IMG/VR virus record: IMGVR_UViG_3300037115_000025
Location: 1 to 43,083 of that record
Direction: 5' to 3' (one strand)
DNA: 43,083 nt
DNA from: a virus
Shown: positions 6,752 through 13,845 of the stretch, piece after piece
How positions within the stretch are numbered: position 1 is the stretch's first letter
How the letters are laid out: every line of letters starts with the position of its first letter
Notes under the pieces: generated by a model
What the model was told of the DNA's origin: nothing
Databases searched by the model: none
Seen by the model: the letters and a program-made list of their open reading frames with translations, nothing else
Program-made: the position numbers and the translations under genes

Positions 6752-7171
6752 ATGGCGGTTTTCAATTTGCGTGGCATACGAGACGATCTGGCGCGTATGG
6801 TAAAGGCGACGGCGGCGAGTGAGGGGAAGACGCTGGTGGAGTTCACTGTAGAACTATACGAGGGCGCTGTGAGGCGCGGTGGATGGACTGCGGCGAAAGC
6901 GGAGGGGAGAAATGGGCAGGGAGCGGCTGTACCGGAAATTAAAGAAGCTGGACAGGAAAATCGAGCGACTCGAAAGCAAAGTCGAAACGTTGGCGGAGAA
7001 AAGGTTGGGGTTGCGCGGCCACAGGAAGCCGAAGCGGTGAATCCGATAGAGACGGACGCGGTAGGGACAACGGGGTGCAAGGTGACGGTTTCTAGGCCGA
7101 TGGCGGGGCGTCCTGCGCACGCTGGGAATTGCCAGTGCCTTACGTGCAAGCCGCCGAAGTCCGGAGAATAG
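6752..7171 (+). CDS. Ribbon-helix-helix-like regulator with Cys-rich tail
   Basis: A 139-residue protein starting at ATG 6752, 6 nt after GGAGGG. Residues 1-45 (MAVFNLRGIRDDLARMV, then TAASEGKTLVEFTVELYEGAVRRGG) have the strand-helix-helix pattern of Arc/CopG DNA-binding proteins, a common phage repressor type. The middle is low-complexity Ala/Glu/Gly. The tail has CQCLTCKPPK, which may bind metal. It is the first gene after the 6696 promoter, so it may regulate its own operon. A second, different frame inside it (6912-7040) also looks coding. Confidence 0.6.
   Translation: MAVFNLRGIRDDLARMVKATAASEGKTLVEFTVELYEGAVRRGGWTAAKAEGRNGQGAAVPEIKEAGQENRATRKQSRNVGGEKVGVARPQEAEAVNPIETDAVGTTGCKVTVSRPMAGRPAHAGNCQCLTCKPPKSGE
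6912..7040 (+). CDS. Candidate nested gene for a 42-residue coiled-coil protein
   Basis: In a different frame inside the 6752 gene, ATG 6912 follows GGAGGGGAGAA and opens a 42-codon frame ending at TGA 7040. The product starts MGRERLYRKLKKLDRKIE and continues with leucines in heptad spacing and a basic tail ending HRKPKR. Over the same stretch the host frame gives a low-complexity Gly/Ala/Glu run, whereas this one looks like a designed helix. It could be a true nested gene, or the frame to which the outer protein once belonged. Confidence 0.45.
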   Translation: MGRERLYRKLKKLDRKIERLESKVETLAEKRLGLRGHRKPKR

Positions 7172-7173
7172 CG

Positions 7174-7422
7174 ATGGGAACAAATATTGGCGAAGACGTT
7201 AAGTACAAGTGCTTCTGTGACTGCAACCAAATGGGATGCCCTGGTCATGTGATGCGCATGGATGTCAGCAGGACATCGGACACGATCATATTTCTCAAGG
7301 ATGGCGTTGAGAAATACTGGTTTGACGAAAACGAGTGGGATGCCATGCAAAAAGCTGAGAGAGCGCACGCTAAAAAGAATGGCTGGAATATGCAGAAATT
7401 TGAAGAGGCGAGGGATCGATGA
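7174..7422 (+). CDS. Unknown 82-residue protein
   Basis: Start ATG 7174, 7 nt after CGGAG. The product begins MGTNIGEDVKYKCFCDC and has a CFCDCNQMGCPGH cluster near the N terminus that could bind zinc. The C-terminal half is helical and charged (DENEWDAMQKAERAHAKK). The stop overlaps the next start as ATGA. No family recognised. Confidence 0.65.
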   Translation: MGTNIGEDVKYKCFCDCNQMGCPGHVMRMDVSRTSDTIIFLKDGVEKYWFDENEWDAMQKAERAHAKKNGWNMQKFEEARDR

Positions 7423-7742
7423 TTACGCGGCGCGGGTTTTTCGGATTATTGGGCGGGTTTGCGGCGGCTGAGGTTGCGCGGAAGATTTACGTGCTTCCTC
7501 CTGCGCATGGGTGGAACGTTTCGCCGGGAGAGGCGCTGTTCTATTTGCCAGCGGACGGGTGGACTTATCGGTACACGTACAGGAATATCGTGACGGGCCA
7601 CGTTTCGGATGCGACTCCGAGGATTGCAGAATTGGCGCACACGTTTATTTACCCCGATATGGACGTGGTAGATATTTACCGGCAGATGACTGACGGAAGT
7701 TTTAATTACGCGGAGACGGTGGGAGCGTGGGGGACAAACTGA
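7419..7742 (+). CDS. Small exported protein with twin-arginine-like signal
   Basis: A 107-residue protein. The N terminus MITRRGFFGLLGGFAAAEVA has R-R-G-F-F followed by a hydrophobic, alanine-rich stretch, the form of a Tat signal sequence. The mature part (WNVSPGEALFYLPADGW, and later IAELAHTFIYPDMDVVDIY) resembles no enzyme I know. I recall similar short RR-signal proteins in other phage genomes, of unknown role. It is coupled to the upstream gene by ATGA and to the next by TGATG. If exported, it would act in the host envelope, for example in exclusion or lysis. Confidence 0.6.
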   Translation: MITRRGFFGLLGGFAAAEVARKIYVLPPAHGWNVSPGEALFYLPADGWTYRYTYRNIVTGHVSDATPRIAELAHTFIYPDMDVVDIYRQMTDGSFNYAETVGAWGTN

Positions 7743-8008
7743 TGCTTGCGATTCCACAGATCCTTTCCTATCCAGCAATATGCGCGTGTGGTCATAGCGA
7801 GTATATATATGGCTGGACGAGGGCTGAGATTGAATATCAGAAAGATGTGTGCAATAGGTTTTTCTGTACGGCGTGTTCGATCAGCCCAACAACGGAAGAA
7901 ATATGCGAAGAGGCAAAAAAGATGGTGTGGTTGGATTATGAGGGAAAGCGAAAGTGGGTATTAAAAGAAGTGCGAAAGGTTGCTCGTTATGCGCGGAACG
8001 ATTTTTGA
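7742..8008 (+). CDS. Unknown Cys-rich 88-residue protein
   Basis: ATG 7742 shares its A with the stop of the exported-protein gene (TGATG), with GGGGGA 7 nt upstream. The product has ICACGHSEYIYGW and, about 22 residues later, FFCTACS, a C-x-C-x-H / C-x-x-C set suitable for one zinc ion. The C terminus is basic and helical (EGKRKWVLKEVRKVARY). It overlaps the next gene by 20 nt. Function unknown. Confidence 0.6.
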   Translation: MLAIPQILSYPAICACGHSEYIYGWTRAEIEYQKDVCNRFFCTACSISPTTEEICEEAKKMVWLDYEGKRKWVLKEVRKVARYARNDF

Positions 8009-8180
8009 ATACGACGGCATGAGGTTTAAGGCACAGGATGATGAAATATGCTCACTGCTTTCTGATGCTGCGATTTTTGAGAAAGTTGGAACTTGTAGCC
8101 TTAGAACAGCTATGAGAGTTGCCTTGGAATGTCAGCGCATTACTCTCGCCGATTTACCTGTTTCAGTGGGGTGCGTTTAA
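7989..8180 (+). CDS. Unknown 63-residue protein
   Basis: ATG 7989 lies inside the end of the upstream gene, 9 nt after AAAGG; the product starts MRGTIFEYDGMRFKAQD. The N-terminal strand pattern (TIFEYDGMRFKA) and helix are like those of the following gene product (MVEFDGMVWIVERD), so the two may be distant paralogues. The stop TAA shares its last A with the next ATG. Confidence 0.55.
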   Translation: MRGTIFEYDGMRFKAQDDEICSLLSDAAIFEKVGTCSLRTAMRVALECQRITLADLPVSVGCV

Positions 8181-8395
8181 TGGTTGAATTTGATGGTATG
8201 GTTTGGATTGTCGAGCGCGATCTCAAGCCTCTGATTGTGGATGGAAGATTGGTATCTTTTCCCTGCGGAGGCGAAGGAACAAACGCGGTTCGCGCCTACC
8301 TAAATCAATTCCCGAAGAGCAGTGAAGATACAGAGCATTATTACGATGCTGTCATTTACAAGAGTCCAGCGGCGCTAAGGAAGGGGGAGAAATGA
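8180..8395 (+). CDS. Unknown 71-residue protein
   Basis: ATG 8180 overlaps the upstream stop (TAATG). The product starts MVEFDGMVWIVERDLKP and is a short alpha/beta protein with a charged C terminus ending in RKGEK. The ribosome site is weak, so translation probably depends on re-initiation. The end overlaps the next start by ATGA. No domain recognised. Confidence 0.55.
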   Translation: MVEFDGMVWIVERDLKPLIVDGRLVSFPCGGEGTNAVRAYLNQFPKSSEDTEHYYDAVIYKSPAALRKGEK

Positions 8396-8694
8396 GTTTT
8401 AACGATAAAGAATTCGTGCAGGCACATTGGGGCGACGGGCTTGACCCCGACTTTAGCGATGACAGTATATTTTTCTTTGTGGAGGATAGAGGAGTCAATT
8501 TCGATTCATGGGCGTCAGCGGCGGAATTTACACGCAACAGGCTGGAGGAAATCGCAAAGTTAGGCTCTGAAATTCACGCGGTCGAGCGTTGGCTCACAGA
8601 ATGTGAATCTGAGGGGTTTCTATACCCTGTTCGGGCGCGTATTCTGGCGCGGGAGCAGACGGCGCTGGCGGAATTAAAGAGGGGGATGCGGTAA
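8392..8694 (+). CDS. Unknown 100-residue acidic protein
   Basis: A strong GGGGGAG site lies before ATG 8392, which overlaps the previous stop. The product starts MSFNDKEFVQAHWGDGL. The acidic N-terminal half (DPDFSDDSIFFFVEDRG) is followed by a long helix from about 40 (ASAAEFTRNRLEEIAKLGSE). No known family. A part of the coupled small-gene train. Confidence 0.6.
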   Translation: MSFNDKEFVQAHWGDGLDPDFSDDSIFFFVEDRGVNFDSWASAAEFTRNRLEEIAKLGSEIHAVERWLTECESEGFLYPVRARILAREQTALAELKRGMR

Positions 8695-8695
8695 G

Positions 8696-9241
8696 TTGGG
8701 ACGCGGGAGAACAGTTAAGGTCAAGTGTGCGCAGTGCCGCAGGACTTTTCAGAAGTCTGTGGGTGCATACAACCGCGCCATGAAAATCAACTCACCTTTA
8801 TATTGCAGCCAAAAGTGCTGTGGGCTTGCCCGCAAACTTCCTATTAAAGAAAAGAAGCGGCTTAAGGCAGAGTACGACAAGAAACGTAGAACAGAGAAAG
8901 CCGAGGAGTTGAAAGCACAAAAGAAGGCGGCATACGCGCTATGGGGTCCACTGCACAGAGACAAAGAACGCGAGATTCGCAAAAAGAACATGCCAAAGCA
9001 TATCGAGTATTGCCGACAACCGGAGTACAAGGAATGGAAAAAGAAATATGACCGTAGGTTACGGGTTGCGGAGTATGGTGAATATGCTGAGTCTTACGAA
9101 CTTTTAGAGGAATTAGTAAAAGAAATCAAGCGCCAGATGCCAGACCGATTCGAGCGGTACGCTCAGGCTGGACGACAACAATGGAACCCAATTAACCAAC
9201 AAAGGAGACGGTATGCAAGGACAAGTAGGATTGACAGCTAA
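8696..9241 (+). CDS. Zinc-finger basic coiled-coil protein
   Basis: A 181-residue protein from a TTG start at 8696, one base after the preceding stop, with a purine-rich site upstream. Residues 11-42 carry CAQC and YCSQKCC, a treble-clef or zinc-ribbon pair seen in phage HNH-associated and DNA-binding proteins. The rest is a very Lys/Arg/Glu-rich helix (residues 48-125), then a helix-rich tail. No HNH catalytic residues are visible. Likely nucleic-acid binding; role unknown. It overlaps the next gene by 29 nt. Confidence 0.55.
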   Translation: MGRGRTVKVKCAQCRRTFQKSVGAYNRAMKINSPLYCSQKCCGLARKLPIKEKKRLKAEYDKKRRTEKAEELKAQKKAAYALWGPLHRDKEREIRKKNMPKHIEYCRQPEYKEWKKKYDRRLRVAEYGEYAESYELLEELVKEIKRQMPDRFERYAQAGRQQWNPINQQRRRYARTSRIDS

Positions 9242-9452
9242 CAGCCTCAGAGAAGCATTGTGGACGACCCTTAACCAAGTTAAGGCAAAGAAGATGTTGC
9301 CGGGACACGCGGACGCTATTGCGGCGCAGGCAAGAGAAATCCTTCGCACGGTGAAGGTACAACTCCAGATCAGCGGCCAAACCAATCGTCCTGTGCCTGT
9401 TGAGGTTGTGGAGTTCTCGGAAGGGAAAGTCAAGCGGCTGGTTAAGAAGTGA
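9213..9452 (+). CDS. Unknown 79-residue phage protein
   Basis: GGAG lies 5 nt before ATG 9213, within the end of the upstream gene. The product starts MQGQVGLTANSLREALW; a helix with PGHADAIAAQAREILRTVKV is followed by a strand. This reminds me of a recurring small phage protein with an N-terminal A-L-x-x-x-x-x-x-V-x-x-G-x-L helix, of unknown role. It ends in a GTGA overlap with the next gene. Confidence 0.6.
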   Translation: MQGQVGLTANSLREALWTTLNQVKAKKMLPGHADAIAAQAREILRTVKVQLQISGQTNRPVPVEVVEFSEGKVKRLVKK

Positions 9453-9724
9453 TTCGCTGGGGAGTAACGCTAGAAGAGTTCGCAAACGCCGCTCCTGTAC
9501 GCCGCTGGACTCGCGGTGAGGAGTTGGGCTTGACGATGACAGCGGAGGAGTACAGGAGGCATCTGGAGTACCCGCGTAAGCCTGAATACAATCCTGTGAC
9601 GGGCGAGGAATTGGAAGAGGGGTGCTATATGATGGCTCACAATACTCCTGACGGGTTATGCGATCCGATTACTGGCTGTCCGGGTTGCGCTCAGGAGCGG
9701 AGACGAAGGGAGAGGGAGAAATAA
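9449..9724 (+). CDS. Unknown 91-residue protein
   Basis: GTG 9449 overlaps the preceding stop (GTGA). The product starts MIRWGVTLEEFANAAPV and ends in a basic tail (QERRRREREK) after CDPITGCPGC, three cysteines that may bind metal. I recognise no domain. The stop TAA shares its last A with the start of the NUDIX gene. Confidence 0.55.
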   Translation: MIRWGVTLEEFANAAPVRRWTRGEELGLTMTAEEYRRHLEYPRKPEYNPVTGEELEEGCYMMAHNTPDGLCDPITGCPGCAQERRRREREK

Positions 9725-10239
9725 TGGGCGATTTTACTTCAGATAGTTTGTCGGATGCGCTGACGGAAAATAGAATCCTTCACCGCGAACTGAAAGCGGC
9801 GCGAGAACAATTGCAAGAGTGGAAGGATAAGCCCGCCAAGACGCTCCCAAGGCTCGTGGTGTGCGCGATTCTCATTCGCAATGGAAAAGTATTGCTGGAG
9901 CGCCGTGCGCCCGCTGGCGTGGCAGGATTGGACGGCAAATGGGACTTGCCGGGAGGGAAGGTTGAGTGCGGCGAGGAACCACAAGAGGCAATCACACGGG
10001 AGATTAAGGAAGAGTTGGGGATTACAGTGTTCCCTGTAAAGATGATTCCTTACCTCCCTATTTCGACTTGGAAATATGCAGATGGCGAGCAACGGCACTG
10101 GATTCTTGTGACCTACGTCTGCACGATTATGAGCGGAGACGATCCAGTTCTTTCAGATACGCTTCAGTGGTTCTCGCTGGACGAAGTTAACAGGATTGAT
10201 ATTCTTGCCGCTGATTTACAACTGCTTAGGATGGTGTGA
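9724..10239 (+). CDS. NUDIX hydrolase
   Basis: A 171-residue protein starting at ATG 9724, after GGGAGAAATA. The NUDIX box is complete at 78-100, with the G-x5-E-x7-R-E-U-x-E-E-x-G-U pattern: Gly78, Glu84, Arg92, Glu93, Glu96, Glu97, Gly99. These residues bind the metal for hydrolysis of nucleoside diphosphates linked to another moiety. The remaining fold (VVCAILIRNGKVLLERR at 45-61) is typical. An N-terminal helix of about 40 residues precedes the domain. Phage NUDIX enzymes may cleanse nucleotide pools or act on mRNA caps or signal nucleotides; the substrate cannot be told here. It lies upstream of a broken small gene and a DNA methyltransferase. Confidence 0.9.
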   Translation: MGDFTSDSLSDALTENRILHRELKAAREQLQEWKDKPAKTLPRLVVCAILIRNGKVLLERRAPAGVAGLDGKWDLPGGKVECGEEPQEAITREIKEELGITVFPVKMIPYLPISTWKYADGEQRHWILVTYVCTIMSGDDPVLSDTLQWFSLDEVNRIDILAADLQLLRMV

Positions 10240-10241
10240 CA

Positions 10242-10422
10242 ATGACCGAATCAAACCTTGTGATGCAGGAAACGCCAATGATCTTCACAGTTCCTACCTG
10301 ACTTGAGAGCGGCTGTTTGGATACTCGACAGGATTCACTTCACGGGAGCGGCTGTACTCTTGGCAGAGAAAGCTGCGTACAGGAATACGCGGTTCTGGAT
10401 TGCGAAGAAAAGCGCAGAATAA
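10242..10422 (+). pseudogene. Small gene split by a +1 frameshift at TGA C
   Basis: ATG 10242 opens MTESNLVMQETPMIFTVPT and stops at TGA 10299-10301. If one base is skipped, GAC at 10300 continues as DLRAAVWILDRIHFTG and then AVLLAEKAAYRNTRFW to TAA at 10422, a natural-looking 60-residue protein. The downstream half alone has only a TTG start without a ribosome site. The gene is either disrupted, mis-assembled by one base, or uses programmed +1 slippage; the TGA C context is the one used by prfB. Confidence 0.55.
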
Positions 10423-10460
10423 TCTTGACATATTCCTGCGCTTTGTGAGAGAGTCTTGAC

Positions 10461-11129
10461 GTGAAGCCATATTTTGAGGATTTGAAGGCTGGAATCCGCA
10501 TATTCAATTGTGATTGGCGAGAACTTGACGATGAAACATTACGCTGCGATTGTCTCCTTTGCGATCCCCCGTATGGACTCAGTGAGGCTAAAGGGAAGAA
10601 CAAGAGCCGAACAAAACTAGCGGTCGCGAAGGATTACGGAACGAGCGATTGGGACGATCAACCACCATCGGACTTTGATCTGATTCGCTTGAGGGACTTG
10701 ACGAAGTGGCAGATCATCTTTGGTGGTAACTATTTTGTTCTTCCACCTTCAAAGTGCTGGCTTGTGTGGGACAAGGTAAACGGGGCAAACGATTTCGCGG
10801 ATTGCGAGTTGGCATGGACGAATCTGGACAAAGCCGTGAGGATTTTCCACTACATGTGGAACGGGATGCTGAAAGAGAATCCAGAGTATCGGATGCACCC
10901 GACTCAGAAGCCTTTAGCCGTTTGCAAGTTCGCTCTGTCGATGGCTCCGAAGGATGTGACAAGCGTTCTTGATCCGTACATGGGGGTAGGGACCACGATT
11001 TTGGCGGCAAAGGCGGCGGGAATTTCGGCAATCGGCGTGGAACGCGAAGAGAGATATTGTGCTGACGCTGTTGTTCGTTTACAACAAGAAGTGTTCGATT
11101 TCGGAGGAGTAAATGACATTCAGTCGTAA
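10461..11129 (+). CDS. DNA N6-adenine (type II-like) methyltransferase
   Basis: A 222-residue protein from GTG 10461. The catalytic motif DPPYG is at 35-39, HPTQKP at 146-151 and the SAM-binding motif DPYMGVGTT at 171-179. The order catalytic motif, then SAM motif, is that of beta-class N6_N4 methyltransferases; DPPY points to adenine-N6. No obvious large target-recognition insert is present, so it is short for the family. No restriction nuclease neighbours it, so it most likely protects phage DNA from host restriction or modifies regulation. A TTGACA at 10425-10430 precedes it but without a convincing -10. Confidence 0.9.
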   Translation: MKPYFEDLKAGIRIFNCDWRELDDETLRCDCLLCDPPYGLSEAKGKNKSRTKLAVAKDYGTSDWDDQPPSDFDLIRLRDLTKWQIIFGGNYFVLPPSKCWLVWDKVNGANDFADCELAWTNLDKAVRIFHYMWNGMLKENPEYRMHPTQKPLAVCKFALSMAPKDVTSVLDPYMGVGTTILAAKAAGISAIGVEREERYCADAVVRLQQEVFDFGGVNDIQS

Positions 11130-11451
11130 CTGGCTAGAGCAATCTGATGCGGCAAAGGAACAAGGAGTATGCCACACAGACAAGGAGTGCGTCCAGATGT
11201 ACTCTGATATACCTCAAGAGCAAAAGGACGCGGCAGTAGAGGCGTTCCGTAATGTTTACGTCGAAGTTATTCCCAAGATTAGAGAAGCGATTAAATCTGA
11301 CCCGGATGGATGGAATATTCCTTACCACTCATTCTGGGGTATGGGCGTCAGGAACTTCTTTAGGCAAGAGGGATTTGGAGAGAAGTATTTCGGGATCGAC
11401 AATATGGACTGCATCTACAAGTTCCTAATCGAGGATGCAGTAAAAGAGTAA
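11113..11451 (+). CDS. Unknown 112-residue phage protein (DUF6794-like?)
   Basis: GGAGG precedes ATG 11113, which overlaps the methyltransferase end by 17 nt. The product starts MTFSRNWLEQSDAAKE. Its C-terminal part (YHSFWGMGVRNFFRQEG, then KYFGIDNMDCIY) resembles the small phage domain with a HHxxGxxIRNxxxLW...KYF pattern known to me as DUF6794. That assignment is from memory and tentative. Function unknown. Confidence 0.6.
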   Translation: MTFSRNWLEQSDAAKEQGVCHTDKECVQMYSDIPQEQKDAAVEAFRNVYVEVIPKIREAIKSDPDGWNIPYHSFWGMGVRNFFRQEGFGEKYFGIDNMDCIYKFLIEDAVKE

Positions 11452-11475
11452 GAGGTCCACGGGAGAGGACAAGAC

Positions 11476-12318
11476 ATGTACACCAAGCACACAACAGTAA
11501 CACCGCAGGAAGCTACGCTTTGGCTAGATACGAAGCGCGGTAAGAATCGTCCGATTTCGGAAAATGCGGTCGCAAAGTATTGTCAGGAAATGCTAGCTGG
11601 CAGATTCGTTGACAATGGAAAAGGGCTTGTTTTTGGCGTTTCAGGTCGCCTTTTAGATGGTCAACACAGGCTGACCGCATGTGTTCGTGCGAACAAGTCA
11701 TTCCCGACTACGATCACATACGGTGTTCCTGACGAGTATTTCGACACCATTGACGACTGTAACACGCGGTCTCTGGCTGACGTTCTTCACATCAAGGGCG
11801 AGACAGGCTCACAACTACTCTCTGCTGGCCTTCGTTTCCTGTGGATTTACTCAAGAGGAGAGATCGAGCGTCGTGATCTGAGGAAGGGTTTGATTGCCAC
11901 CAAACCTCTGCTTGAGGCCACACTGGAAAAGCACCCGAAGATTAGGGGATCGGTGAAGTTCTATTCGATGCTCAAGTCTCGTCCTGGCGGCTTGATGATT
12001 CCAGCAGGTATGGCGATTGGGCTTCATTATCTCTTTGCGCTCATCGACGAAAGAAAAGCAGATGAGTTCTTTACTCGTCTTCAATCGGGCCTTGAGCTTA
12101 CAGACGATAACCCGATCTATCTCCTTCGCAACAGACTTATCGCAGGGCAAAAGGAAGCATCAACGAAGCTGACTACACCGGCAATGTATTACTACGTTGT
12201 CATCTCGTGGAACGCCTACGTGAATGGGACAGTCGTCAAGCGTTTAGTGTTTGGTCCTGAGACCGTTCCACCTGAGATTGACAACCTTCCTAAGAAGGTG
12301 ATGAAGGATTTGCTATGA
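11476..12318 (+). CDS. ParB-like (ParB/Srx-fold) phage protein
   Basis: A 280-residue protein with GAGG 7 nt before ATG 11476. The N-terminal domain has RPISENAVAKYCQEMLAGRF and GRLLDGQHRL (57-66), the signature of phage ParB-like nuclease/CTPase-fold proteins; then a segment with DTIDDCNTRSLADVL. In chromosomal ParB the corresponding box binds CTP; in phage homologues nuclease or regulatory roles are proposed. The C-terminal 150 residues are helical and unassigned. It overlaps the next, broken, gene by ATGA. Confidence 0.75.
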   Translation: MYTKHTTVTPQEATLWLDTKRGKNRPISENAVAKYCQEMLAGRFVDNGKGLVFGVSGRLLDGQHRLTACVRANKSFPTTITYGVPDEYFDTIDDCNTRSLADVLHIKGETGSQLLSAGLRFLWIYSRGEIERRDLRKGLIATKPLLEATLEKHPKIRGSVKFYSMLKSRPGGLMIPAGMAIGLHYLFALIDERKADEFFTRLQSGLELTDDNPIYLLRNRLIAGQKEASTKLTTPAMYYYVVISWNAYVNGTVVKRLVFGPETVPPEIDNLPKKVMKDLL

Positions 12319-12488
12319 GCCGCTGCCCAACGTGTAATAGTCCTTAACCTCATCTCCATCCTGCTGTCCAATTTGAAGGTGAGGTCCAACCTTGCGCTCA
12401 TGAATATCACCGCACGATCACTCCGAGTAACACGAAGGAGAGAATAGCGGAGATGCAGACTCTCCTTAAGCGACTGGAGGCAAGATGA
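12315..12488 (+). pseudogene. CPTC zinc-knuckle small gene with an in-frame TAA at codon 11
   Basis: ATG 12315 overlaps the ParB-like stop. The frame reads MSRCPTCNSP, then TAA at 12345-12347, then PHLHPAVQFEGEVQPC and on to TGA at 12488, which itself overlaps the next ATG (12485) as ATGA. CPTC-x-SP-x-PxLHPAVQxEGEVxxC is, to my memory, a conserved small phage protein, so the TAA replaces a single residue of a complete 57-codon gene. One substitution (for example GAA to TAA) explains it. Readthrough or sequence error are alternatives. Confidence 0.7.
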
Positions 12489-12901
12489 CATATCCAGCAG
12501 AAATATCCAACGGAGAAGCTAAGAGAGTTGTATTAGAGAAACTGCAACTCGCTTTCTGGAATACAATGCCAGCGATAGGAGAGAATACAGAAGTAGACAT
12601 TCGTCAATTGAGCGATTCTTTCGATAAGGTTATAATGTATGTTCGCAGTTGGATTCTTGACGGCCACAAGGTAGACAGGATCGAACCAGAGTCAATTGAT
12701 TTTCCTGCAACGCCGTGGGACTTTTGGAAACAGGAATATGCTCCTAAGTGGTTTCTTGAACGCTGGCCAGTGAAGATGAAGACGACGGTAGTGAATAGGA
12801 ACATTCACAAGCACTTCGTATGTCCACACATCAATATCAAAGAGGACAGGTATCCCCACATTGTTTGGATGTATGAAAACAGCGGACAAAAGAGGGACTG
12901 A
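12485..12901 (+). CDS. Unknown 138-residue phage protein
   Basis: GGAGG lies just before ATG 12485, within the end of the broken CPTC gene. The product starts MTYPAEISNGEAKRVVL. Predicted helices to about 60 are followed by an aromatic segment (TPWDFWKQEYAPKWFLERW) and a Cys/His tail (HKHFVCPHINIKEDRYPH) that might hold metal. No family recognised. Confidence 0.6.
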   Translation: MTYPAEISNGEAKRVVLEKLQLAFWNTMPAIGENTEVDIRQLSDSFDKVIMYVRSWILDGHKVDRIEPESIDFPATPWDFWKQEYAPKWFLERWPVKMKTTVVNRNIHKHFVCPHINIKEDRYPHIVWMYENSGQKRD

Positions 12902-12904
12902 GCG

Positions 12905-13120
12905 ATGAACGACGAAGAAAGAAACGGCACTCACTGGTCACGGACGCCTGTATGCTCATGTACGGGAGAAGGAAAGACTATGTTATTTGAAGGCGAGATA
13001 GTTGTATTCAGATCACCTTCCTGCCGCGTTCACTCATTGACGCTGAGTTCGACACAAGCCCCGCGTAGTATAGAAAGACTGATAGGCAACTGGGAACAAA
13101 CGGAGAGGATAACAAAATGA
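12905..13120 (+). CDS. Unknown 71-residue protein
   Basis: ATG 12905 follows GAGG by 9 nt, three bases after the preceding stop. The product starts MNDEERNGTHWSRTPVC. It has a CSC motif and a beta-rich centre (MLFEGEIVVFRSPSC). The stop overlaps the next start by ATGA. No domain recognised; coding status rests on the ribosome site and the coupled neighbours. Confidence 0.5.
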   Translation: MNDEERNGTHWSRTPVCSCTGEGKTMLFEGEIVVFRSPSCRVHSLTLSSTQAPRSIERLIGNWEQTERITK

Positions 13121-13230
13121 CAGAAACAAAGTGTTTGCATCGCTACGAGTACGATGACGAGAAGAAAGCCTTTTTCTGTGTTTATTGTGGTCAACCTATG
13201 CCGCCACAGGTGCTTGAGGTTCCGTTTTAG
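13117..13230 (+). CDS. 37-residue zinc-ribbon protein
   Basis: A very short gene with GGAGAGG upstream of ATG 13117 and an ATGA overlap with the gene before. The product reads MTETKCLHRYEYDDEKK and then FFCVYCGQPMPP. Cys6 and His8 with the CVYC pair could form a zinc ribbon. Proteins of this size and form are common as phage accessory factors; no partner is known. Confidence 0.6.
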   Translation: MTETKCLHRYEYDDEKKAFFCVYCGQPMPPQVLEVPF

Positions 13231-13240
13231 GAGATTGAAG

Positions 13241-13414
13241 ATGAAAGACAAGAATGCGGAACTTGAACTCGATTATTGGAAAGACTATCGCATTATCGAG
13301 GCGTACCAGTACATCGCCTACGAGTCCGAGCGCAAGAAGGTGATCAAGGGAATTGAGGCGTGTAGGACGGCTGATGAGGCGAAAGCGATCATCGACAAAG
13401 TGAGGGCGGCATGA
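13241..13414 (+). CDS. 57-residue helical protein
   Basis: TAGGAGA precedes ATG 13241 by a good distance, 10 nt after the previous stop. The product starts MKDKNAELELDYWKDYR and is almost all helix, ending EAKAIIDKVRAA. The stop overlaps the next start (ATGA). No family recognised. Confidence 0.6.
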   Translation: MKDKNAELELDYWKDYRIIEAYQYIAYESERKKVIKGIEACRTADEAKAIIDKVRAA

Positions 13415-13845
13415 CTCCTGAGCAACTGCATATTATCCAGCACGCGCTAGGCTGCGACAAATACGGATTGAATGACCATCCTGAAACCAATCCCGGTCCA
13501 GAGCACTATCCGTATTATCGCAATCACTTCTGCGGAGGCGGCAAGGATGAGGAGACGTGTAAAGAATTAGTCGCGCTAGGATTCATGCAGCAACACGCTA
13601 CTACAGAATGGCTTCCATATTTCAACTGCTCAGTAACTAAGGCTGGCATTGCGGCAATGAAAGAGGCGAGTCCCAAGCCACCAAAGGTGACGCGCAGCCA
13701 GCAGAGGATGAGGGACTACAGAGACTTCGCCGACGCATTTGATTGTACGTTCAAGGATTTCTTGAAAATCGAGCGAACGGATTGGTATAAGAATCTCAAG
13801 GCAGGAATATCGCCGTCATCTATTTTTGAGGATTATATAAAATGA
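13411..13845 (+). CDS. Unknown 144-residue phage protein of a widespread family
   Basis: ATG 13411 overlaps the preceding stop. The product starts MTPEQLHIIQHALGCDKYG and continues with HYPYYRNHFCGGGKDEETC and LVALGFMQQHAT. This N-terminal pattern (a helix ending HALG, then YRNHF with a glycine-rich turn, then C..L...G.M) recurs in many tailed phages as an unassigned protein. The C-terminal 60 residues are helical. No function known. Confidence 0.65.
   Translation: MTPEQLHIIQHALGCDKYGLNDHPETNPGPEHYPYYRNHFCGGGKDEETCKELVALGFMQQHATTEWLPYFNCSVTKAGIAAMKEASPKPPKVTRSQQRMRDYRDFADAFDCTFKDFLKIERTDWYKNLKAGISPSSIFEDYIK

Noticed and set aside
6679-7368. N-terminal 230-codon extension of the HNH-like frame on the minus strand
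   Set aside because: It lies opposite the promoter and the RHH-like and 7174 genes, is Pro/Ser/Arg-rich, and ATG 6678 has a proper GGAG site.
12345-12347. Genome-wide reassignment of TAA to a sense codon
   Set aside because: TAA, TAG and TGA all end other genes at sensible places here, for example TAA 8178-8180 and TAA 31310-31312.
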